From contig JAFUPO010000357.1 in assembly GCA_017481185.1 (NCBI GenBank), positions 1-5,477 on the forward strand: DNA of 5,477 nt. The letters are read 5' to 3'. The DNA is from Clostridia bacterium (GTDB lineage Bacteria > Bacillota_A > Clostridia > Christensenellales > Aristaeellaceae). Both the position numbers and the translations under genes were made by a program. Positions 1 through 5,477 of the stretch are shown in pieces. Numbering within the stretch: the first letter of the stretch is position 1; each line of letters opens with the position of its first letter. Below the pieces are notes generated by a model. The model was not told the DNA's origin and made no database searches. It saw only the letters and a program-made list of their open reading frames with translations.

Positions 1-1562
1 GGATAGGTATCATCGTTGAGCATCATATCCATCTTGTTATAGGAGTTGCCCTTGAACAGGCCGGTATCAGAGTCAACGGACTTGTTGAAGGGATCAGCCC
101 AGGTCAGAGGATCGATGTAGTCGGCGATCCAGTTGCAGCGCATCATGGCATAGTTGCCGGTGCGGCGGTTGGACAGGAAGCCGTCAGAAGGAGCGCCATA
201 GAGTTCAAACACAACGAAATCGGTGCCCAGAACCTTTTCGATCTGTTGCTTCATCAGGATGCTCTCGCGCTCCCAGTCAGAATCGCTGACCTTGTAGGTA
301 AGCATGACCTTCACGGGGAAGGTAACAGTGTCCTTCAGTTCTTCCATCGCCTTGGCCTTGTACTCCAGGGCCTTTTCTTCATTGTAGAAGTACTCTTCGA
401 TGTTTTCAAAGGCCTTCAGATCGGCGAAGGAAACGCCGTTCACAGAGCAGAAGACGTCGGGGGTCACGGTGTTCTGCATGGTGGAGCCGGGATCATCAGG
501 ATCAATGGCGCTCATGGCATAAACGCGGTTGAAAGCGCTCATGATGGCGTGACGGAAGTTGGCGTTGGTTACAGCCTTCATCCAGTTATCGGGCTCGTAG
601 GTAGCGTCGAAATTAGGAGCGAAGTTGAAGGTATAGAAGTAAGAGGTAGAGGGATTCACACGGCCCTTGGTGACCATCTGGGGATAGGAAGACTTCCACT
701 CGTCCAGAATGTCAGCGGACAGATCAGCGTAGTCGGTCTCGCCGCGCAGCACCATTTCGGGAGCCAGGGTGCCAGCCTCGGTGTTGTACTGGTACTCGAT
801 GCGGTCAATGTGAACATTGGCAGCGTCCCAGTTGTTCACGTTCTTCACAAAGGTCTGCTTGGTCTGGGGCTCATACTCAGTCATGATGTAAGCGCCGCAG
901 AAAGCCATCTTCTCATTGGAGGTGGCGAAGTCAGCGCCGTACTCTTCAAGCTGCTTGTGATAAGCAGGCAGATAGCTCACATAGTTCAGAACGGTGGGGA
1001 AGAAGGGGGTGGGAGCAGCCATGACGTACTGCAGGGTGTATTCATCCACGGCCTTCACGCCCACTTCGGAGAAATCCACAGCGGGATAATCAGCGTCATC
1101 AGCGGGATCATCATTGGCCAGAACGGTCAGATAATCGTTATAGGCGGTAGCGTTCTTGACGAAATCCATCATGTAGACGTGGGCGGAATCGTATTCGGGA
1201 GTCAGAACGTACTTGAAGGCGGCCACAAAGTCCTGAGCAGTCACTTCGGCCAGCTCATTGCCCTGATAGTCGTACCACTTCACGCCCTTGCGCAGATGGA
1301 AGGTGTAGGTCAGCTGGTCTTCAGACAGCTCCCAGCTTTCAGCCAGACCGGGAATCATGTTGCCGTAAGCATCGAATTCAACCAGCGTGTCAACGGTGTT
1401 GGCACCGGCGTTCTGATCCCACTGAGTGCTGCTGATGAGATAGTTCAGGGTGGAGACTTCGGAGCCATACAGCTCGCGATAGACTACTTCATCCGCCATG
1501 GCCATAGGCAGGCTGGTGAGCAGCATAACCAGGCAGAGAATAAAGGAGAATACCTTCTTCAT
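1..1562 (-). CDS. ABC transporter substrate-binding protein, family 5 (oligopeptide/dipeptide type), 3'-partial
   Basis: Extracytoplasmic receptor that would deliver a peptide-like solute to an Opp/Dpp-type ABC importer. I read 520 codons from an ATG at 1562 to the window edge; the C-terminus is missing. Residues 1-23 are a signal peptide (KK, hydrophobic core, then AMA before D24), so cleavage by signal peptidase I is expected. The only early Cys (C10) is not in a lipobox. Family-5 signatures follow: PGLAESWELS...LTYTFHLRKGVKW (71-96), TAQDFVAAFKYVL (108-120), NANFRHAIMSAFNR (333-346) and NWIADYIDPLTWADPF (477-492). The start is fixed by the signal peptide and a strong site, AAAAGGGAGGT (1569-1579), 6 nt upstream. 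Codon use is strongly biased (mostly CTG for Leu; I saw no TTA, CTA or TCA), which suggests high expression. The substrate cannot be told from sequence. Permease and ATPase genes, if linked, would lie left of the window. Confidence 0.93.
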   Translation of the reverse strand, partial: MKKVFSFILCLVMLLTSLPMAMADEVVYRELYGSEVSTLNYLISSTQWDQNAGANTVDTLVEFDAYGNMIPGLAESWELSEDQLTYTFHLRKGVKWYDYQGNELAEVTAQDFVAAFKYVLTPEYDSAHVYMMDFVKNATAYNDYLTVLANDDPADDADYPAVDFSEVGVKAVDEYTLQYVMAAPTPFFPTVLNYVSYLPAYHKQLEEYGADFATSNEKMAFCGAYIMTEYEPQTKQTFVKNVNNWDAANVHIDRIEYQYNTEAGTLAPEMVLRGETDYADLSADILDEWKSSYPQMVTKGRVNPSTSYFYTFNFAPNFDATYEPDNWMKAVTNANFRHAIMSAFNRVYAMSAIDPDDPGSTMQNTVTPDVFCSVNGVSFADLKAFENIEEYFYNEEKALEYKAKAMEELKDTVTFPVKVMLTYKVSDSDWERESILMKQQIEKVLGTDFVVFELYGAPSDGFLSNRRTGNYAMMRCNWIADYIDPLTWADPFNKSVDSDTGLFKGNSYNKMDMMLNDDTY

Positions 1563-1586
1563 GGAATGACCTCCCTTTTATTTTGT

Positions 1587-1613
1587 TCGGTTTTCAACCG
1601 ATTAACGAAAACC
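1587..1613 (-). promoter_or_regulatory. Inverted repeats in the binding-protein leader (possible operator or RNA switch)
   Basis: Two hairpins share bases. TCGGTT (1587-1592) pairs with AACCGA (1596-1601) around a 3-nt loop, while GGTTTTC (1589-1595) pairs with GAAAACC (1607-1613) around an 11-nt loop. They cannot form at the same time. They lie between the predicted transcription start (about 1636) and the ribosome-binding site (1569-1579), so they could be a repressor operator or alternative RNA folds. I recognise no known riboswitch class. Confidence 0.3.
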
Positions 1614-1614
1614 T

Positions 1615-1642
1615 TTGACAAGCAAAGATTATCATATAGAAT
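1615..1642 (+). promoter_or_regulatory. Putative sigma-A promoter of the P1 peptidase gene
   Basis: TTGACA (1615-1620, perfect) is followed after 16 nt by TAGAAT (1637-1642, 5/6). A second TAGAAT at 1642-1647 arises from a short tandem TAGAA repeat but would need 21-nt spacing. The predicted start near 1649 leaves a leader of about 105 nt before the ATG at 1755. That leader can form two modest hairpins: GATGCAT/ATGTATC (1679-1685 with 1691-1697, one G-U pair) and CCAAAT/ATTTGG (1697-1702 with 1715-1720). Confidence 0.6.
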
Positions 1643-1671
1643 AGAATACAGGCCAGCCCCAATAAAGTCAA
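1643..1671 (-). promoter_or_regulatory. Putative sigma-A promoter of the binding-protein gene
   Basis: On the minus strand, TTGACT (1671-1666) is followed after 17 nt by TATTCT (1648-1643). The -35 matches 5/6 and the -10 only 4/6 of consensus. Transcription would start near 1636, giving a leader of about 75 nt. The -10 abuts that of the opposite-strand promoter, so the two sites overlap. The spacing is ideal but the -10 is weak, so other -10 elements nearby (the TATGAT/GATAAT region, 1628-1636) are possible. Confidence 0.5.
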
Positions 1672-1754
1672 GGGATGCGATGCATTTTTTATGTATCCAA
1701 ATTGCAGGAAATACATTTGGGGGATGGCCGCGGGGAAAGGAGCTGCAACATCAT

Positions 1755-2750
1755 ATGAGCAAACTGCAAAAAGGGGCAAAAAACCTGATTACGGATGTGC
1801 CTGGCGTCAAGGTGGGTCACTGCACAGTTGCTGAGGGAGAACGGCAGACCGGCGTTACGGTGGTCCTGCCGGGGGCAGCCAATCCGTTTACCCACAAGCT
1901 GACGGCAGCCAGCTTTGTGCTCAACGGCTTTGGCAAGAGCCAGGGGCTGATACAGATCGACGAATTAGGAACCCTTGAAACCCCCATCGCCCTAACCAAC
2001 ACACTGAATGTGGGCCTCGTGCATGACGCGCTGGTTCAGTATATGATTGATCGCTGTCATGCGGAGGGGGAGAGCCCTGTGCGCTCCATTAATCCGATCG
2101 TATGCGAGTGCAACGATGCCTACCTGAATGATATACAGCATCGTGCTGTAGGCTATGAGCAGGTGATGGAGGCCATTCATTCAGCTTCGGATAGCTTTGC
2201 ACTGGGGGCCGTTGGCGCAGGCCGAGGCACCATTTGCTACGGCTTTAAGGGAGGGATTGGCTCTGCCTCACGGGTGATGGAAATCGGTGGGGAAACCTTT
2301 ACCCTGGGCATCCTGGTTCAGAGCAACTACGGCAGCCGGGAGGATCTGCGCCTGGAGAACCTTAAACCCATTGCGCCGATGGAGCAGCAGGAGGATAAGG
2401 GATCAATCATTATGATCATTGCCACCGACCTGCCCCTTTCAGCCAGGCAGCTTAAACGGGTGATCAAGCGGGCTTCCGTAGGCATGGCTAGGCTGGGATC
2501 CTATATCGGTCATGGTAGCGGCGAAATCATGGTGGGCTTTACAACGGCTGACCCCCACGGGGGAGAAGGGGCCTTTCACACCCAGCGTATTCTTAGGGAA
2601 GATTTGATGAATATTCCCTTCCGCGCTGTTGGGGAATGTTGCGAGGAGGCGATCATTCGCTCCATGATGGAAGCGGAAACGGTAACGGGCTTTGAAGGCC
2701 ACCGGGTGGAGAGCATCAGAGAATACCTAGATGCTCAAGCAGGATTTTGA
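1755..2750 (+). CDS. P1 family (S58) aminopeptidase, DmpA/BapA-like
   Basis: A 331-residue enzyme of the self-cleaving P1/DmpA family, whose members remove N-terminal L-residues, D-residue esters/amides or beta-amino acids from short peptides. Family hallmarks run in order: [11 protein letters not shown] (14-24), TGVTVVLPG (32-40), NPIVCECND (113-121), [20 protein letters not shown] (154-173) and QSNYG (189-193). The expected processing site is Gly216-Ser217 in [12 protein letters not shown], which makes Ser217 the nucleophile at the new N-terminus of the beta chain. Ser255 and Glu257 in GHGSGE lie 38 and 40 residues beyond it, the same spacing as DmpA Ser288 and Glu290 from Ser250; Asn191 is the likely oxyanion residue. 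No signal peptide is visible, so it is probably cytoplasmic. I chose the ATG at 1755 because AAAGGAG (1736-1742) precedes it and the family starts just before DVPGV. An in-frame ATG at 1680 would add 25 unconserved residues. Its exact specificity is unknown. Confidence 0.93.
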   Translation: MSKLQKGAKNLITDVPGVKVGHCTVAEGERQTGVTVVLPGAANPFTHKLTAASFVLNGFGKSQGLIQIDELGTLETPIALTNTLNVGLVHDALVQYMIDRCHAEGESPVRSINPIVCECNDAYLNDIQHRAVGYEQVMEAIHSASDSFALGAVGAGRGTICYGFKGGIGSASRVMEIGGETFTLGILVQSNYGSREDLRLENLKPIAPMEQQEDKGSIIMIIATDLPLSARQLKRVIKRASVGMARLGSYIGHGSGEIMVGFTTADPHGGEGAFHTQRILREDLMNIPFRAVGECCEEAIIRSMMEAETVTGFEGHRVESIREYLDAQAGF

Positions 2751-3243
2751 GCCCCATGAGCACCAGCACCACCCCGCCGAAGAACTCGGCTTTAGAGCGG
2801 CTCCTGGAGCCAAAGGCCTGGCCGAGCTTAACACCGACAGCTGAGATGCAGAAGGTGATAACGGCGATAAAGGTAACGGCATAGACGATGTCAACCTTTA
2901 AAAAGGCGAAGGAAACGCCTACCGCCAAGGCATCGATGCTGGTTGCCAAAGCCAGGGGAAACATGGCCTTAAGGGCAAAGGAACAGTCAATGCACTCATC
3001 CTGATCCCGAGACTCCCTAATCATATTCAGGCCGATCAGCGCCAGAAGGCCGAAAACGATCCAGTGATCAATGCTCTCAATGGCCTGCTGAAAGCTGCTG
3101 CCAAGAAAATAGCCGATCAAAGGCATCAGGCCTTGAAAGATGCCGAAGTAAGCGCCACAGATCAAGCAGTGCTTCGCCTTTACCTTCTGTACAGACAGAC
3201 CTTTGCAAATGGCTACCGCAAAGGCGTCCATGGCAAGGCCCAC
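2716..3243 (-). CDS. mntP: Putative manganese efflux pump MntP (start uncertain)
   Basis: Inner-membrane Mn2+ exporter of the MntP/YebN family, about six transmembrane helices. From the GTG at 3243 it is 175 residues. The two conserved half-repeats are visible: [14 protein letters not shown] (2-15) and [13 protein letters not shown] (100-112), each carrying the intramembrane Asp (D6, D104). Further hydrophobic segments lie near 28-48, 60-76, 118-141 and 154-170, with a charged loop RESRDQDE at 76-83. The frame continues upstream as [10 protein letters not shown], which matches the usual family N-terminus and completes helix 1. A family-length protein (about 185 aa) would begin at codon AGG (3273-3271), which is not a start codon. 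GTG 3243 lacks a Shine-Dalgarno site and would cut helix 1; an in-frame CTG at 3255 is another option. The gene overlaps the upstream phosphatase frame by 167 nt and the convergent peptidase by 35 nt. No yybP-ykoY-type leader adjoins it. Confidence 0.85.
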   Translation of the reverse strand: MGLAMDAFAVAICKGLSVQKVKAKHCLICGAYFGIFQGLMPLIGYFLGSSFQQAIESIDHWIVFGLLALIGLNMIRESRDQDECIDCSFALKAMFPLALATSIDALAVGVSFAFLKVDIVYAVTFIAVITFCISAVGVKLGQAFGSRSRSKAEFFGGVVLVLMGLKILLEHLGIL

Positions 3244-4015
3244 TGCGATAGCCAGTAATTCGCCAGTTCCCCTTGTTTGAGATCCTCCCGTCCGTATAAA
3301 AGGGTTGGCATAAGCGCTCGGTAAGCACTTTTTTGTCGCCTTCTGTTAGGCCGATGTGGGTGAGGTAGCCGCAAATGGATCCGTACTTTGCTTCTATATC
3401 GGTCAGCAAGCGCTCCATGTTATCATAATGGGAGCCGGAAATATCCTGCGGGCAGAAATCGTAAAGATGACTGTGGCTGACTTCATACTCGGTCACCAGA
3501 TCCTGCCGGTTAACGCCGACCAGCCCTTGCAAGAGAAGGGCGGTGAGGCCAGTGCGGTCCTTGCCAGCAGAACAGTGAAACAAAACGGCCCCTTGCTGGC
3601 ACCCTTGCGCCAGAAGGCGCATCAGCTGGCACACGCCGTTGGGATTGCGTTCGATCAAAAGGGAGTATAGGATGTAAAGGCTTGTGTTATTGCGGGTTTT
3701 GGTATCCAATTTATCTGCTAGATATTCAAAGGTTATGTCACCCAAAAGGGAAAGGTGGATCCAGTTAAAAAAGGGATCCTTCTTGATGGCATCGGGTTGA
3801 GCCGCTTCCTCAAAGGGATGACGCAGATCAATCACCGTGCGGATGTTGAGCTCCTTCAGCCTGGCAATGTCGTTTTCTGTTGCCTTGTTCAAGTGCGTTG
3901 AACGGAAGAAAACCTGGTAACGGGTCATTGCGCTCTGGCCAATGGGGCAGCCGCCCAAATCACGAAAGTTGGCAATGCCTTCAAAGGGATACCGCTTTAA
4001 ACCGATAGGGAGCAC
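3077..4015 (-). CDS. Tyrosine/dual-specificity phosphatase (Y_phosphatase3-like) with an aberrant C-terminal extension
   Basis: Cytoplasmic phosphatase of the cysteine-dependent class. The P-loop [10 protein letters not shown] (147-156) supplies nucleophile Cys148 and Arg154. Other family marks are NFRDLGG (16-22), FRSTHL (37-42), [13 protein letters not shown] (58-70) and the C-terminal GYLTHIGLT (216-224). Relatives are about 240-270 residues and end soon after this last motif. Here the frame stays open for 312 residues, and everything after about residue 248 (3272 leftward) is mntP sequence read in another frame, so this tail is probably not genuine. The start is GTG 4015 with AAAGG (4026-4030) 10 nt upstream; residues 8-20 already match the family. 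The substrate may be a phosphoprotein or a phosphoinositide-like compound, and cannot be decided here. It is probably co-transcribed with mntP. Confidence 0.85.
   Translation of the reverse strand: MLPIGLKRYPFEGIANFRDLGGCPIGQSAMTRYQVFFRSTHLNKATENDIARLKELNIRTVIDLRHPFEEAAQPDAIKKDPFFNWIHLSLLGDITFEYLADKLDTKTRNNTSLYILYSLLIERNPNGVCQLMRLLAQGCQQGAVLFHCSAGKDRTGLTALLLQGLVGVNRQDLVTEYEVSHSHLYDFCPQDISGSHYDNMERLLTDIEAKYGSICGYLTHIGLTEGDKKVLTERLCQPFYTDGRISNKGNWRITGYRSGPCHGRLCGSHLQRSVCTEGKGEALLDLWRLLRHLSRPDAFDRLFSWQQLSAGH
3284..3289 (-). promoter_or_regulatory. Shine-Dalgarno-like GGGAGG ahead of the full-length MntP frame
   Basis: GGGAGG (minus strand, 3289-3284) lies 10 nt before the AGG codon at 3273, where the MntP family N-terminus should begin. 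It is a good ribosome-binding site with no ATG, GTG or TTG in a usable position behind it. This suggests that initiation once occurred, or still occurs, near 3273, and that the start codon was lost, misread or is non-standard. Confidence 0.45.
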
Positions 4016-4055
4016 ACGAACCCAACCTTTCTAAATATAGATATGCAGTTTTATA

Positions 4056-4084
4056 ATTTTGCCACGTTTAGGGGGTTATGTCAA
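4056..4084 (-). promoter_or_regulatory. Putative promoter of the phosphatase-mntP unit
   Basis: Minus-strand TTGACA (4084-4079, perfect) is followed after 17 nt by CAAAAT (4061-4056, 4/6). Transcription would start near 4049, about 34 nt before the GTG at 4015. A better-looking TATAAA (4055-4050) sits 23 nt from the -35, which is too far for standard spacing. The site is back to back with the tRNA promoter, but the -35 elements are about 40 bp apart and do not overlap. Confidence 0.5.
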
Positions 4085-4123
4085 CCTGTGGACAAGGATA
4101 AAAGAAAAAATCTTGAAAACCCA

Positions 4124-4152
4124 TTGACAAAAGAGGGAGAATTTGTTATAAT
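4124..4152 (+). promoter_or_regulatory. Consensus sigma-A promoter of the tRNA-Leu gene
   Basis: TTGACA (4124-4129), exactly 17 nt, then TATAAT (4147-4152): a perfect match in both hexamers and in spacing. Predicted start is near 4159, leaving a leader of about 26 nt before the mature tRNA 5' end. Such strength is typical of stable-RNA genes. Confidence 0.9.
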
Positions 4153-4184
4153 CACACCGTTGCGTTAATGCGCATCGAATAAAT

Positions 4185-4269
4185 GCGGTTGTGGCGGAAT
4201 CGGCATACGCGCACGTTTGAGGGGCGTGTCCAGCAATGGGTACGGGTTCAAGTCCCGTCAACCGCACCA
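4185..4269 (+). tRNA. tRNA-Leu (anticodon GAG)
   Basis: An 85-nt class II tRNA with the 3' CCA encoded. Acceptor GCGGTTG (4185-4191) pairs perfectly with CAACCGC (4259-4265), discriminator A4266, CCA 4267-4269. The anticodon stem CACGT/GCGTG (4212-4216 with 4224-4228, one G-U pair) encloses loop TTGAGGG with anticodon GAG at 4219-4221, reading CUC and CUU. A 13-nt variable arm (4229-4241) fits Leu. T-stem ACGGG/CCCGT (4242-4246 with 4254-4258) holds loop TTCAAGT. It is a single-gene unit with its own promoter and terminator. Confidence 0.97.
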
Positions 4270-4299
4270 AGCTGAAAGCGAAGGCTTTCAGCTTTTTTT
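4269..4299 (+). terminator. Intrinsic terminator of the tRNA-Leu unit
   Basis: AAGCTGAAAGC (4269-4279) pairs perfectly with GCTTTCAGCTT (4284-4294) around a GAAG loop, followed by a run of seven T (4293-4299). The 11-bp stem starts at the last base of the encoded CCA, so the tRNA and the hairpin are practically contiguous. Confidence 0.95.
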
Positions 4300-4318
4300 A
4301 TATCTCGGCAGCTGCGGA

Positions 4319-4347
4319 TTGACACTGGCATCAAGGGGGATTAAAAT
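4319..4347 (+). promoter_or_regulatory. Sigma-A promoter of the TIM-barrel isomerase gene
   Basis: TTGACA (4319-4324, perfect), 17 nt, TAAAAT (4342-4347, 5/6). Transcription would start near 4354, about 30 nt before the ATG at 4384. Since the tRNA terminator ends at 4299, the downstream gene appears to be transcribed independently. Confidence 0.8.
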
Positions 4348-4383
4348 AGATACAACAACTATATTTGTGTGGAGGGAACATAA

Positions 4384-5235
4384 ATGTACCGCGCTAAATT
4401 ATGCCTGGGCCTGAGCGACCAGTTCAAACTGCCTTTTGATGAACAGATTCGTCTGTTCCATCGGGTGGGCTTTGAAGGCTTCTTTGTAGATTGGGCTGAG
4501 AGCTTGGATGTGGCAGCCCTGCGCCGGGTGGCCGAAGAAGATGGGATGATTTTTCAGTCCATCCACGCCCCCTTTGAAAAAATGGCGGATATGTGGGAGC
4601 CTACTGAGGCGACAGCCGCTGCGCTGGACGAGTTGATTCGCTGCTTGCACGATTGCAAGGATAACGGCGTACCCATTATGGTGGCCCATGCTTTCATCGG
4701 GTTTGAAAAGCATACGCCTACAGACTTTGGCCTGAAAAATTTTGAAAAGGTGATTTCTGCGGCGGAAGAGCTGGGGGTGAAGGTAGCCTTCGAGAACACC
4801 GAGGGTGAAGAATACCTGGCGGCTCTAATGGAGCATTTTAAAGGGAGCTCTGCCGTTGGCTTCTGCTGGGACACCGGCCATGAAATGTGCTATAACCGCT
4901 CCAAGGATATGCTTGCTCTTTACGGTAACAAGCTGCTGTGCACTCATTTGAACGATAATCTGGGCATCCGAGACTATGAGGGAACGATCACCTGGATTGA
5001 TGACTTGCATATGCTGCCCTTTGATGGCATTGCTGATTGGCAGGGAATTGCCCAACGGCTGAACCGCCACGGCTTTAACGAGATTCTTACGTTTGAGCTC
5101 AACACGCTAAGCAAGCCGGGTCGGCATGAAAACGACCCCTATGACCGCATGAAGCCAGAAGATTATATTACCGCAGCATATATCAGGGCCTGCCGGGTGG
5201 CCGCTCTGAAACTAAGTGAAAAGGCAGCCTATTAA
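4384..5235 (+). CDS. Sugar phosphate isomerase/epimerase-like TIM-barrel protein (AP endonuclease 2 superfamily)
   Basis: A 283-residue cytoplasmic protein of the xylose isomerase-like TIM-barrel superfamily, whose members isomerise or epimerise sugars, inositols and related polyols, or dehydrate them, using a divalent metal. Likely metal and catalytic residues lie at strand ends: E137 in VAFENTEG, D163 and H166 in CWDTGHE, H188 in CTHLND, H209 in DLHMLPFDG and E238 in LTFELN. An early SIHAPF motif (59-64) is also typical. The start is firm: GGAGGG (4371-4376) lies 7 nt before ATG 4384, and MYRAKLCLGL looks like the first barrel strand. No signal peptide is seen. The gene is monocistronic, with its own promoter and terminator, so context does not reveal the substrate. 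A true endonuclease IV is unlikely because several of that enzyme's extra zinc ligands are not evident. Confidence 0.9.
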   Translation: MYRAKLCLGLSDQFKLPFDEQIRLFHRVGFEGFFVDWAESLDVAALRRVAEEDGMIFQSIHAPFEKMADMWEPTEATAAALDELIRCLHDCKDNGVPIMVAHAFIGFEKHTPTDFGLKNFEKVISAAEELGVKVAFENTEGEEYLAALMEHFKGSSAVGFCWDTGHEMCYNRSKDMLALYGNKLLCTHLNDNLGIRDYEGTITWIDDLHMLPFDGIADWQGIAQRLNRHGFNEILTFELNTLSKPGRHENDPYDRMKPEDYITAAYIRACRVAALKLSEKAAY

Positions 5236-5251
5236 AGCGGCGTGGTTGCAA

Positions 5252-5291
5252 AAAAAGGCCGGAGCAGACTATTGGTGGCTCCGGCCTTTTT
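5252..5291 (+). terminator. Intrinsic terminator after the isomerase gene (possibly bidirectional)
   Basis: GGCCGGAGC (5257-5265) pairs perfectly with GCTCCGGCC (5278-5286) around a 12-nt loop and is followed by TTTTT (5287-5291). A run of seven A (5250-5256) precedes the stem, so the hairpin can be extended and could also stop leftward transcription. It begins 14 nt after the stop codon. Confidence 0.92.
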
Positions 5292-5477
5292 GTAGCGCTG
5301 CAACAAGGCGCAAAAGGATAAGAGACATATTTCGCCTTTTGAACGCACAGCATACAGGATTTAGGAAGAAAAAACATCGGTGATGCTGTGCATAAGCTAT
5401 GAAGATTAATGAAAGAGCCTTGGCCTCGAAATGAGACGATTTGACAGATAAAGACGTTGCTAATTAGCCCAAAATCA
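5292..5477. other. Intergenic tail without a recognisable gene
   Basis: No frame here has a credible start, ribosome-binding site and protein-like composition. A TTGACA occurs at 5441-5446, but no good -10 lies 16-18 nt downstream before the window ends. The stretch is probably the upstream region of a gene to the right. Confidence 0.5.
5345..5391. repeat. 9-bp inverted repeat in the right-hand intergenic region
   Basis: GCACAGCAT (5345-5353) and ATGCTGTGC (5383-5391) are perfect inverted copies separated by 29 nt. A shorter pair, AAGGCG/CGCCTT (5305-5310 with 5333-5338), lies just to the left. They may be part of a leader or operator for a gene beyond the window, or chance. Confidence 0.35.

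Noticed and set aside
246..1754. Very long plus-strand open frame opposite the binding protein that continues in frame into the P1 peptidase (834 codons)
   Set aside because: Its codons are exactly antisense to those of the binding-protein gene, which uses no TTA, CTA or TCA, so the opposite strand has no stops. It also crosses the divergent promoters. Only the part from 1755 matches a protein family.
1680..1754. Alternative ATG start for the peptidase at 1680
   Set aside because: It would add 25 residues unlike the family, and its AAGGGA site is only 4 nt from the ATG. ATG 1755 fits the family N-terminus and has AAAGGAG upstream, though the long spacing (12 nt) leaves slight doubt.
1689..2702. 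Minus-strand open frames of 61-87 codons opposite the peptidase
   Set aside because: They lie wholly or largely within a well-supported gene, overlap each other in different frames and show no protein-like features.
3356..3670. Plus-strand open frame of 104 codons
   Set aside because: It is antisense to the phosphatase, has no ribosome-binding site and no recognisable motif.
4087..4095. DnaA-box-like TTGTCCACA on the minus strand
   Set aside because: It is one mismatch from TTATCCACA, a single copy, and has no AT-rich unwinding region or dnaA/dnaN genes beside it.
4399..5070. Several minus-strand open frames of 81-106 codons
   Set aside because: They are shadows of the TIM-barrel gene, which has a clear promoter, ribosome-binding site and conserved active-site residues on the plus strand.
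5441..5469. TTGACA as a promoter at the right edge
   Set aside because: At 16-18 nt spacing the sequence is TTAGCC-like, a poor -10, and the TAATTA at 5461 is only 14 nt away. It cannot be judged without more sequence.

Overview
The window looks like chromosome of a mid-GC anaerobic Firmicute (Clostridia-like). This rests on purine-rich Shine-Dalgarno sites (GGGAGGT, GGAGGG), near-consensus sigma-A promoters, two intrinsic terminators, a CCA-encoding tRNA gene, and the overall flavour of the proteins. It is inference, since no marker gene is present. I see no mobile element, CRISPR array, phage gene or toxin-antitoxin pair.

Layout. Positions 1-1562 (minus) hold most of a family-5 peptide/solute-binding protein of an ABC importer; its C-terminus lies beyond the left edge. 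It diverges from a P1-family (S58, DmpA-like) aminopeptidase at 1755-2750 (plus), and the two share a 192-bp region in which two opposed promoters interlock. The peptidase runs tail to tail into a minus-strand pair transcribed from about 4050 leftward: a dual-specificity/tyrosine-type phosphatase (start 4015) and an MntP-type manganese efflux pump (ending at 2716). The coding ends of the peptidase and pump overlap by 35 bp. The phosphatase-pump junction is abnormal: the phosphatase has no stop codon where its family normally ends, and the pump has no standard start codon where its family normally begins.

To the right is a self-contained tRNA-Leu(GAG) unit (4124-4299) with a perfect TTGACA-17-TATAAT promoter and a strong terminator. 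Next comes a monocistronic sugar phosphate isomerase/epimerase-like TIM-barrel gene (4384-5235) with its own promoter and terminator. The last 186 bp hold no recognisable gene.

Functionally, the left half suggests peptide capture (binding protein) paired with an N-terminal-nucleophile aminopeptidase that may trim unusual (D- or beta-) peptides. The phosphatase and pump are probably co-transcribed, but I cannot link their functions. I did not find a convincing new multi-gene system. The observations most worth following are the phosphatase/MntP junction, the interlocked divergent promoters and the convergent coding overlap.
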